Below are positions 56,587 through 64,000 of a stretch of 64,000 nucleotides of DNA, one piece after another; position 1 is the first letter of the stretch, and every line of letters begins with the position of its first letter. The translations under genes were made by a program, and so were the position numbers. The notes under the pieces are model-generated. The model was not told the origin of the DNA. It did not search any database and saw only the letters and a program-made list of their open reading frames with translations. Source of the DNA: Clostridium estertheticum (GTDB lineage Bacteria > Bacillota > Clostridia > Clostridiales > Clostridiaceae); NCBI RefSeq assembly GCF_026650985.1, contig NZ_CP086239.1:4738501-4802500 (forward strand), read 5' to 3'.

Positions 56587-58287
56587 ATGAAGACAAAATT
56601 TAAAATTAAGTTAAGAGGTAAAATTTTAGGCATATTTATTTCACTTTTAGTATTATTGAGTATACTTGTCCTTATAACCGTTTATACAGAAATGAAATCA
56701 TTAGCTTTTAAAGATATTGATACGCAGTTAAACTCCTCTAGTGATTTAGGATATTCCTTATTGTCAGAAAAATATCCAGGAGAATGGAAGTTAGAAGGAG
56801 ACAAATTATATAAAGGAGATAAAGCCATAAATGGGGACACTGATTTTGTAGATATTGTTAAAAAGGGAACAGGCAATCTTGCCACAATATTTTCAGGTGA
56901 CACAAGAATATCAACTAATGTCCTACAAGCAGATGGTACAAGAGCAATAGGAACAAAAGTCTCTGATAAAGTAGCGAGTATGGTACTAAAAAATGGACAA
57001 GTGTATGTTGGCGAAGCTACAATTCTTAATAAATTATATCAAGCAAAATACGTTCCTATTAAGGATAGTACAGGTAAGGTAGTTGGTATTTGGTTTGTAG
57101 GTGTTAGCAAGGCAAGTATTAATGATACTATTACTAATTTAATGTTAAAAATCTTAATGATAAATATTGTGATTTTAATATTGTCGATTATTCTTGTAGT
57201 TGTTTTTGTAAACACACTTAAGAAAAATATAAATATAATTTCTACGTCTTTAAAAACAGTTGCGAAGGGTAACTTAGAAGGCGCGTGTATAGTAAAATCT
57301 AAAGATGAATTTGGAGAAATTGCAGAGTACGTTAATGTTATGATCCTAAATCTTAAAGAAATTGTTCGAAAACTTCAAGATGGTTCTAAAATGGTAGACT
57401 CTTCCTCTTCTAATTTATTGGGCATTTCCACCGAAATGAGTTCTGTCTCAGAAAACATAGCAAATTCTATTCAAGAAGTTGCTGGTGGTACGGGTAATCA
57501 AGCCAGCGATATGATGAGCATTACTTCCTTATTAAATAGTTTTGGAGATGAAATAGAATTAATTGCTTTGAAAATTGGCAATGTAAATCAATCTTCTGGT
57601 TATATAAATACAATGGCAAGTGAAAGTAGTGAAGGAATGGAATCGTTAATAAGTTCAATTAAAAAGGTCAAGGATGCTTTTGACGATTTTACCACAAGGT
57701 TTAATGTTTTAGGGGTTAATTTAAACAAGGTTAATGAGATAACTGATTATATAAAGGGCATTTCCGAGCAAACAAATTTATTGGCATTGAATGCTGCTAT
57801 AGAAGCAGCTAGAGCTGGTGAAGCCGGGAGGGGATTTTCTGTTGTAGCTGATGAGATTAGAAAGCTTGCAGAACAATCAAAGGAATCATCTGAGAGCATA
57901 AATCAACTTATTAATACTATTTCTGATGAAAATAAGATTATTACTAGTTCTACAGATATAATGTTATCAGAAATAAGTAATCAAGTTATAGTTATTAACT
58001 CCGCAACTGATTCTTTTAGAGGGATATTAGTAGCTGTGAGTGACGTAATTCCTAAAATTGTGGAAGTCAATGACTCAATTTCAACTATAAATAAAGATAA
58101 AAATATTATTATTGATAAGATAGAGTCGAGCTCTGCAATTGCAGAAGAAATATCTGCTTCTGCAGAGGAAATTGCGGCTGCGTCAGAGCAATTAAATGCT
58201 TCATCAGAGGAAGTTGCGGCTACCGCACATATATTAAATTCAATGACTGGAGAAATACTTGATATAGGTAATAAATTCAAATTATAA
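56587..58287 (+). CDS. Methyl-accepting chemotaxis protein (single Cache domain)
   Basis: A 566-residue transmembrane receptor. Membrane helices lie at about residues 12-34 and 187-209. Between them is a single-Cache (sCache_3-like) sensor with ending [27 protein letters not shown] domain follows (about 210-265), then the signalling domain with the hairpin tip [21 protein letters not shown]. No C-terminal CheR pentapeptide is present. Ligand unknown. The gene is monocistronic, bounded by terminators on both sides; the only other nearby regulatory gene is PadR. Confidence 0.92.
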   Translation: MKTKFKIKLRGKILGIFISLLVLLSILVLITVYTEMKSLAFKDIDTQLNSSSDLGYSLLSEKYPGEWKLEGDKLYKGDKAINGDTDFVDIVKKGTGNLATIFSGDTRISTNVLQADGTRAIGTKVSDKVASMVLKNGQVYVGEATILNKLYQAKYVPIKDSTGKVVGIWFVGVSKASINDTITNLMLKILMINIVILILSIILVVVFVNTLKKNINIISTSLKTVAKGNLEGACIVKSKDEFGEIAEYVNVMILNLKEIVRKLQDGSKMVDSSSSNLLGISTEMSSVSENIANSIQEVAGGTGNQASDMMSITSLLNSFGDEIELIALKIGNVNQSSGYINTMASESSEGMESLISSIKKVKDAFDDFTTRFNVLGVNLNKVNEITDYIKGISEQTNLLALNAAIEAARAGEAGRGFSVVADEIRKLAEQSKESSESINQLINTISDENKIITSSTDIMLSEISNQVIVINSATDSFRGILVAVSDVIPKIVEVNDSISTINKDKNIIIDKIESSSAIAEEISASAEEIAAASEQLNASSEEVAATAHILNSMTGEILDIGNKFKL

Positions 58288-58299
58288 AAGAAAAAAACT

Positions 58300-58348
58300 T
58301 TAAGGAGAAGATTTCCGCTAAATACGGAAATCATCTCCTTATCTTTTA
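58300..58348 (+). terminator. Terminator after the chemotaxis receptor gene
   Basis: AAGGAGAAGATTTCCG pairs with CGGAAATCATCTCCTT (one A-A mismatch), followed by ATCTTTTAT. Confidence 0.85.
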
Positions 58349-58362
58349 TAAATTTAAAACTT

Positions 58363-58377
58363 GCCACTTGGGTGGCG
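58363..58377. repeat. GCCAC/GTGGC palindrome, left of the decayed tnpB region
   Basis: GCCACTTGGGTGGCG abuts the EIIC fragment's stop codon. A related palindrome GCCACTTGTCACGTGGGTGG lies upstream of tnpB at about 59788. Confidence 0.55.
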
Positions 58378-58893
58378 CTATAACTTCAGTTTCATGTCAC
58401 CTTCTTTTATCAACCCTTTCTTTCTCATGATTTCTGAGAAAATCAGGGTTAAGGCAGCGGGGGCTATAAAGTGTAGTAGTAATATTTTTAAGACTATAAT
58501 ATATGTTGGTGCGCTTCCTTCCATAGTGGCAAGGGTTCCAAATTGACCAACAAAACCGCTTGTACCCATACCTGCACCTATGGAATTATTTTTCATAGCA
58601 AAAACAGTGGTAGATAAGGGGCCAAGGATCGCACCGGCAAGTGTTGGAGGTATCCAAATTAGAGGACGGCGTAATATGTTAGGTAATTGAAGCTTTGAGG
58701 TACCCAGGCCCTGAGCTATTAACCCCCCCGTCTTATTTTCTCTAAAACTTGCCACTGCAAAACCTATCATTTGAGCACTACAACCAACAGTTGCAGCTCC
58801 AGCTGCAAGTCCAGACATGTTTAATGAGATTGCAATGGCGGCACTACTAATAGGCGAAGAAAGTGTCATGCCCATTAAAGTAGCTACAGCTAT
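58378..58893 (-). pseudogene. 3' fragment of a PTS EIIC (EIIC_2 family) gene
   Basis: The open frame gives the C-terminal half of a membrane permease of the PTS_EIIC_2 family: MGMTLSSPISSAAIAIS, GLAAGAATVGCSAQMIGFAV, LIAQGLGTSKLQLPNI and GAGMGTSGFVGQ are all family motifs. Homologous sequence (IAVATL) continues six codons upstream of the first ATG (58875) and then hits a TAA at the junction with the tnpB fragment. The family is about 330-350 residues, so roughly half is gone. Neither PTS phosphotransfer domains nor the 5' half are nearby. Confidence 0.75.
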
Positions 58894-59684
58894 TTAACAC
58901 AAGCATTTCCTTGTGTTACTGTATTAAGTCCTTGAAGTTCTATAGTTTTATGTCTAGCTTTATAGAAGTCTTCTTTCCATTCAAAATGCTCATTATATAA
59001 TGTATGCTGAGCTTTGAATAGTTTCTTAGTACCAAAACATGATTTTACTGCACTTGTATTAAGTCTTGCAAGTTTTTGTTTTTGATAACCTATACCACGC
59101 TTAATCATATTCAGTTTATTAGTTAATTTGCTAATTTTTTTTATGACAAGAGCATGCTCAAAATCGTATATATTATATATAATTGATTTATTTTTATAAT
59201 TTGCCTCAACAAAAATCTTATCATCCCACATATAAAAATAATATGGTCTATAATACTTATTTTTGGGGAGACTTTTACTATTTTTAATAGCCTTAGATAT
59301 ATCGATAATATGAGTATGAATCTTACTCCAAAATTTAATTTTATTAGTTAAATCCTTAGCAGATTTCTCTCTATGATTAATGTTCTGCTTTAAATCATCT
59401 ATGTACATTTTGTTTAATTCAACATTAGAAGATTTATTCCATTTAGCTTCACTAACAGCATAGTTTGTATAATAAGTATTAAGATTAAACATATTTTTAA
59501 TAGTTAAATGAATACTCTTGGAAAGACCTTTCTCATGATTGTAAACAAGAATTGAATAAGCTTTAATTTTAGCTTCATTACCAACATGCAATATATTCGA
59601 TAGATTGTTGAGATTTTCAAAGCTAAGATTATCTTTATATATTCTTGTAGAAGAATTAGTTTCTATCCTCAAAATATTCGCCAC
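58890..59684 (-). pseudogene. Truncated TnpB-like (IS200/IS605 OrfB-type) protein, N-terminal part
   Basis: 264 codons resembling the N-terminal region of the large clostridial TnpB type: IKFWSKIHTHIIDISK, KIFVEANYKNKSIIYN, then CFGTKKLFKAQHTLYNEHFEWKEDFYKARHK. The frame ends TQGNACVK-stop, where intact relatives continue with GNxxC into the RuvC-like catalytic domain. No DED catalytic residues or zinc finger exist, so it cannot be an active nuclease. Its 3' end overlaps the EIIC fragment by four bases. The start may be GTG 59684 or TTG 59672, the latter better spaced from AAAGG. Confidence 0.65.
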
Positions 59685-60005
59685 CTTTGTTATAATCTCT
59701 AATATATATTATGCCATAATAGAGCCTATAATATTAAGTTATATAAAAATAATTTTGCAAATAAAGATAAAATAAAAAATGTATAAAAAATGCATGCCAC
59801 TTGTCACGTGGGTGGCACCTAGCATTTATGTTAAGTAAAAATAACGTATAATCTTGAAGTCTTAACTGTAAATTATTATATCATATGGTATAATATTATA
59901 CATAATGGAATGTCAAAAATTGGCTTAAGGGGGGCTTAAGAAAACCAAAATATTATTTTTTAAGGTTAATAGAAAACTAAAAACAATTATTGGGGGGAGA
60001 ATTAA
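59685..60005. other. Intergenic region upstream of the nucleotidase gene
   Basis: AT-rich. It holds the palindrome GCCACTTGTCACGTGGGTGG-C near 59788-59810 and, nearer the gene, GGCTTAAGGGGGGCTTAAG (a short direct repeat, about 59920-59940). I see no ORF. Confidence 0.45.
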
Positions 60006-63000
60006 ATGCAGAAAAAAGATCGTAAAAAGGAACATCAAAAATTACTTAGCATAATAATAACATTAACATTAGTCCTATTTAATTTCAGTGGACTTTTAGG
60101 AGCACAAAATGTAAAGGCAGATCCCATAATAACATCAACGGCAGAGTCGGTGGCAACAACAGGAGCAAAATCAACAGTAGTAACAGCGGTAACAGCAACT
60201 ACAAATAAGACATTTGATATAGTAGACATTACAGATTTTCATGGACAACTTTTAGATTCGACTAATAAAAAACCTGTAGGCGCAGCACTATCAAAAATAG
60301 TTAAAGACGTAAAGGCTACAAATCCTGATAGAACACTCATCATTGGAGGAGGAGATTTGTACCAAGGAACTCCAGTATCTAATGTGCTTCGTGGACTTCC
60401 TGTTCAAAAGGTGTTTTCAGACATGGGAATGGAAGTTACAGCACTCGGTAACCACGAATTTGATTGGGGACTTGAGACAATAGATAAAACAATGATTGGT
60501 GCAAGTTACAGTATTGTTTGTGCTAATATGTACAAAAAAGGCACAAGTGAGAGACCTTATGCACCATACAAGATAATTACTAAAGATGGTGTCAAAATAG
60601 CAGTAATAGGAGCAATACTTCAAGATGCCCCAAATATAATTATGCCAGCGTTAGTTGCACCTTATGATTTTAAGGATGTAGCTACAGAAACTAATAAGGA
60701 AGCTAAAAATATAAGAGATAATAATTTAGCAGATATTGTGTTATTGGATGTCCATGATGGTGGTACATCACTTAACACTACAGTTAATAAATTACATGGA
60801 GTAGATGCCGTATTTGGTGGACACACACATACCATAGGTGATGTTGTTAACAAGGATGGTGATAATAAGGATGTTCCTACATTAACAGCATCATCAGTAG
60901 GTAAAGGTTATGTGGATTTAAAAATCACTGTAGGGAGCGATAAAAAAATCATAGCTTTCTCACCAAAAGATACAAATTGGAATCCAATTACGGTAACGGA
61001 AACTTCCAAAGCAGATCCAACGGCTAAGAAGATTGTTGATGATGCAAGTGCAACATTATTACCAATATTTAATGAAGTAATTGGCAAAGATGATACTGCT
61101 TTAACTAAAGAGCAAGTTGATTCACCTTATGGAGAGTCACAACTTGGAAATTGGATGGCAGACGTTGTGAAAAACTACTCAAAATCGAAAGCAGAGGTGG
61201 GAGTGGTAAATAACGGAGGTATAAGATTAAGTCCAATTGCAAAAGGGAATGTAACTGTTGGAACAATATTTAATATTATGCCTTTTGATAACACTATTTG
61301 CACCGTGACAATGACCGGAGCACAGCTTAAATATATATTTGAACAGGCTGTTAAAACTGACGGAGTAGGTATACAGATTTCTGGAGTTAAATTCAGGTAT
61401 GATTCTTCAAAACAATCATACGTATCAGCTAAAGTAGCTCTTGATGGAACAATTACACCAGAGGTATTAGGAAAAAGGGTGCAAAACATAACGAGAGAAA
61501 GTGACGGCAGTATTGTAAAAGATACAGATATAATTAAAGTAAATGCACCTGATTTCGTAGCAACAGGTGGAGATAGTTTTACTGGATTCGTGAATCCTAC
61601 TATAAAAGCTAGTTTAGTAGATTCTCATTACACAGTTCGAGATGCTTTAAATGATGATGTTCGTGCTAATGGCAAAATTACAGCCATAATGAACAATAGA
61701 ATAGATAATGTAATTAGTAAAATATCAATAATAGGAACATCTGACGTACATGGAGCAATATACCCATTAGATTATAATACAGGACTTGCAGCAAATGTAG
61801 GACTTGCAAAGGTTTCGACATATGTTAAAAGTGTTCGGGCATCTAATCCTAATACAATGTTAATAGATGCTGGAGATACAATTCAAGGAACGCCTCTATC
61901 ATATTATTATGACATGATAGATACTACATCTGAGTATCCAATGATGAAGGTAATGGGAGCCATGGGATATGACACATGGACACTTGGTAACCATGAATTT
62001 AACTATGGATTAACAACACTTAACAGAATTATAGGTGATGCGAGTAAAGAAAACATAGCAGTACTATCAGCTAACACTTATAAATCAGATGATTCAAATT
62101 ATGTTAAACCTTATATAATGAAGTCATTCACTGTAAATGGTAAAACAACAAAAGTCGCAGTACTAGGGCTTACTACTAAAACTATAGCAAGCTGGGAAGA
62201 TCCAGCTCATTATGCAGATCTTCATTTTAATGACTTAGTACTTGAAGCACAAAAATGGGTTCCAATAATAAAAGCAGCTGGGGCAGATGTTGTAATAGCA
62301 TCAATTCATAGTGGAATAAAGGGAGCCAGCGATACAATTCCAGAGAATCAAACAGATGCGGTAGCTCAGGAGGTTCCAGGAATTGATGCAATTCTTTGTG
62401 GACACACGCATACTGGTAAAACTTATTCATATACAAACCCTGCGGGAAAAGTTGTGCCTGTAGTTGAACCGAAAAATGGGGATGGAATTTTTAGTCAGAT
62501 AGATCTTAATATCGACGCTAAGGGTAATTATGTAGGGGTAGATGCATATGATGTTACACTACCGGCTACTACAACAGCTGATCCTGAAATACTTGCAATC
62601 GCAAAGCCATACCAAGATGCTACACTTAAATATACAAATACAGTGATAGGAAAATCAACAGCTATATATGAAGGAGAAAAACAATTAACGTTGCCTTCAA
62701 CAATAATGGAACTTGTAAATAAAGTGCAAGCAGATGCAGCAGGTACATCGCTTTCAATAGCAGCTCCATTAAGTTTAGCTGCAAAAGTACCAAAGGGCGA
62801 TGTTAAAAGGCAAGATATCATGGGAGTTTATGTTTTTGAAAATTTCTTATTTGGATTAAAAATGACTGGCGCACAGCTTAAAGATTGGCTTGAATGGTCA
62901 GTAAGATACTATGCACAAGTAGCAAAATCCACTGATCCAATAGTAAAAGACTCAGTGCTTAATATTGCAGATTATAATCTTGACCAATTATATGGAGCAA

Positions 63001-63653
63001 CGTATGATATTGATTTAACGCAGCCGGCTTGCACCGTAGATTCAAAAGGAAAAGTAATTACCGGTAACAGAATAAAAAATTTAAAAATTAATGGAGTACT
63101 AGTTAATGACACCGAGGTTTTAAAGGTAGCAGTTAATAATTATAGATATAATGGTGGCGGTGGATTTATGGCAGCTGCTGGATTTACACCTGGAAGTAAA
63201 GCTACAATAGACGCGACTTTCTATGATTCAGCAAAAGTCCTAGGAGATGATGGACAGGTTAGAAACATTATGTTCAAATACGTTCAAGATAAAGGGACGA
63301 TAACACCTACTTTATCAAATAATTGGAAAATATCAAGGACTAAAGTTGATCAAGATGCTTCAACTAATAATATTGCTGTACCAACAGCAATAAAACTAGT
63401 ACCATCAAAAAATAGTATTAGTATTAGCTGGGATAAAGTAACCGGGGCAAATGGGTATGGGGTTTACAGAGCAACATCAAGTGCCGGTCCATACGTCTTA
63501 ATATCAGCGCCAAAAATTACGAAGTATAATAGTACGGGTCTTACTTCAAATAAAAACTATTACTATAGTATAAGATCATATAAGATGGTAAAGGGAGTTA
63601 AAGTAAATAGCCCTTATTCAGATTTAATAAGAGTAAAATCTCTAGCATCCTAA
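60006..63653 (+). CDS. Secreted tandem 5'-nucleotidase / cyclic nucleotide phosphodiesterase with FN3 domain (YfkN-like)
   Basis: A 1215-residue exported enzyme with a signal peptide of about 38 residues (cleavage near NVKA). It contains two complete metallophosphoesterase plus 5'-nucleotidase-C units. Unit 1 has DITDFHGQ (from residue 74), GGGDLYQGTP, GNHEFDWG and GGHTHT. Unit 2 has GTSDVHGA (from about 577), DAGDTIQGTP, GNHEFNYG, and CGHTHTGK. A C-terminal fibronectin-III domain starts near residue 1127. B. subtilis YfkN has a similar two-unit plan. It probably scavenges phosphate and nucleosides outside the cell. No LPXTG anchor; the ATG follows GGGGGGAG. Confidence 0.9.
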   Translation: MQKKDRKKEHQKLLSIIITLTLVLFNFSGLLGAQNVKADPIITSTAESVATTGAKSTVVTAVTATTNKTFDIVDITDFHGQLLDSTNKKPVGAALSKIVKDVKATNPDRTLIIGGGDLYQGTPVSNVLRGLPVQKVFSDMGMEVTALGNHEFDWGLETIDKTMIGASYSIVCANMYKKGTSERPYAPYKIITKDGVKIAVIGAILQDAPNIIMPALVAPYDFKDVATETNKEAKNIRDNNLADIVLLDVHDGGTSLNTTVNKLHGVDAVFGGHTHTIGDVVNKDGDNKDVPTLTASSVGKGYVDLKITVGSDKKIIAFSPKDTNWNPITVTETSKADPTAKKIVDDASATLLPIFNEVIGKDDTALTKEQVDSPYGESQLGNWMADVVKNYSKSKAEVGVVNNGGIRLSPIAKGNVTVGTIFNIMPFDNTICTVTMTGAQLKYIFEQAVKTDGVGIQISGVKFRYDSSKQSYVSAKVALDGTITPEVLGKRVQNITRESDGSIVKDTDIIKVNAPDFVATGGDSFTGFVNPTIKASLVDSHYTVRDALNDDVRANGKITAIMNNRIDNVISKISIIGTSDVHGAIYPLDYNTGLAANVGLAKVSTYVKSVRASNPNTMLIDAGDTIQGTPLSYYYDMIDTTSEYPMMKVMGAMGYDTWTLGNHEFNYGLTTLNRIIGDASKENIAVLSANTYKSDDSNYVKPYIMKSFTVNGKTTKVAVLGLTTKTIASWEDPAHYADLHFNDLVLEAQKWVPIIKAAGADVVIASIHSGIKGASDTIPENQTDAVAQEVPGIDAILCGHTHTGKTYSYTNPAGKVVPVVEPKNGDGIFSQIDLNIDAKGNYVGVDAYDVTLPATTTADPEILAIAKPYQDATLKYTNTVIGKSTAIYEGEKQLTLPSTIMELVNKVQADAAGTSLSIAAPLSLAAKVPKGDVKRQDIMGVYVFENFLFGLKMTGAQLKDWLEWSVRYYAQVAKSTDPIVKDSVLNIADYNLDQLYGATYDIDLTQPACTVDSKGKVITGNRIKNLKINGVLVNDTEVLKVAVNNYRYNGGGGFMAAAGFTPGSKATIDATFYDSAKVLGDDGQVRNIMFKYVQDKGTITPTLSNNWKISRTKVDQDASTNNIAVPTAIKLVPSKNSISISWDKVTGANGYGVYRATSSAGPYVLISAPKITKYNSTGLTSNKNYYYSIRSYKMVKGVKVNSPYSDLIRVKSLAS

Positions 63654-63667
63654 TAAAATAGTTAAAA

Positions 63668-63700
63668 AAAATACCAAGCGAATATTCGCTTGGTATTTTT
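63668..63700. terminator. Bidirectional terminator between convergent genes
   Basis: AAAATACCAAGCGAA pairs with TTCGCTTGGTATTTTT, with A- and T-runs on both sides. It lies between the nucleotidase and the convergent DUF4397 gene. Confidence 0.9.
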
Positions 63701-63702
63701 AA

Positions 63703-64000
63703 TTAGTCTTCTCTTAAATCTAAATAAGAACTACCATCTAGTGGAATTAAAGCTTGAAGGCCAGGATGACCGTCTGCGAGGCCTATAGCATATACGGTAT
63801 AAAAACGTTGAGATTTTAATCTTACATTTGGGACATATAAAGCAGTAGTTTTGGTACCTGTAGGTCTAGCTTCTAATGTATAGGTTCCAGGTGGAACCTC
63901 TATATAATCAGTAGATTCTTTGTATTTAACGTTCTTAAAAAGAATTTTACCGTCTGGGAGAGTTACATCAACAGCACCTGCATTGGGTGATAAGTGAGCA
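63703..64000 (-). CDS. DUF4397 protein, 3' part only (runs off the window)
   Basis: Minus-strand frame of 98 codons ending at TAA 63703; the 5' end is beyond the window. The visible residues include AHLSPNAGAVDVTLPDGKI, FKNVKYKESTDYIEVPPGTY and YTVYAIGLADGHPGLQA. This is the pattern of DUF4397, a beta-sandwich domain found in secreted or surface proteins. Function unknown. It is convergent with the nucleotidase gene. Confidence 0.8.
   Translation of the reverse strand, partial: AHLSPNAGAVDVTLPDGKILFKNVKYKESTDYIEVPPGTYTLEARPTGTKTTALYVPNVRLKSQRFYTVYAIGLADGHPGLQALIPLDGSSYLDLRED

Noticed and set aside
58890-59684. Functional TnpB/Cas12-like nuclease
   Set aside because: The RuvC-like catalytic residues and zinc finger are absent because the frame ends at the N-terminal part.

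Overview
The window looks like chromosome of an endospore-forming, anaerobic, low-GC Clostridium (sensu stricto type). The reasons are very AT-rich DNA, strong AGGAGG-type ribosome binding sites with frequent TTG/GTG starts, a GerAB-type germinant permease, a clostridial glycogen cluster containing GlgD, and an anaerobic (cobalt-early) cobalamin pathway. I cannot name the species from sequence alone.

Layout. 1-10.0 kb: cbiB, then the tetrapyrrole genes hemA, precorrin-2 dehydrogenase, hemC, a cobA-hemD fusion, hemB and hemL, a membrane/zinc-ribbon protein, and cbiT. They run glutamyl-tRNA to uroporphyrinogen III to precorrin-2/sirohydrochlorin; no hemE or later heme gene is present, so the set serves corrinoid and siroheme. 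10.0-14.6 kb: a small block (alpha/beta hydrolase, HD protein, GerAB permease, asd) bracketed by two inverted copies of a ~235-nt structured element. 14.8-26.8 kb: speD, then glgB-glgC-glgD-glgA-glgP, a terminator, a promoter and a second glgC-glgD pair. 26.9-32.5 kb: a guanine-type purine riboswitch, xpt, and a BMP-family lipoprotein with an ABC nucleoside importer. 32.5-38 kb: a tandem REP array, cbiG, an S1-domain protein, an HNH protein, a zinc/manganese-type ABC pair (opposite strand) and a DUF3892 protein. 38.2-52.7 kb: most of the cobalamin pathway (cobT, cobC, cobU, cobS, then behind a cobalamin riboswitch cbiK, cobD, cbiA, cbiC, an L7/L12-like small protein, cbiD, cbiE, cbiL, cbiF, cbiH, cbiJ), interrupted by a REP-associated tyrosine transposase on the other strand. 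53-64 kb: a secreted glucosaminidase, DegV, a PadR regulator, a chemotaxis receptor, a decayed TnpB/EIIC region, a large secreted nucleotidase, and the 3' end of a DUF4397 gene.

Together the cob/cbi genes cover almost the whole anaerobic route from sirohydrochlorin to cobalamin. cbiP and a corrinoid adenosyltransferase gene are not in the window; cbiP could lie just left of cbiB.

The most notable non-coding features are (1) two inverted copies of a long structured element whose stems keep pairing despite sequence change, each starting right after a stop codon, and (2) about 25 copies of a ~20-nt repeat (GGGGACGGTTAACAACTAAT) confined to intergenic DNA between 32.5 and 55 kb, centred on the RAYT transposase gene. 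A third is an apparent deletion junction joining a 5' tnpB fragment to a 3' PTS EIIC fragment.
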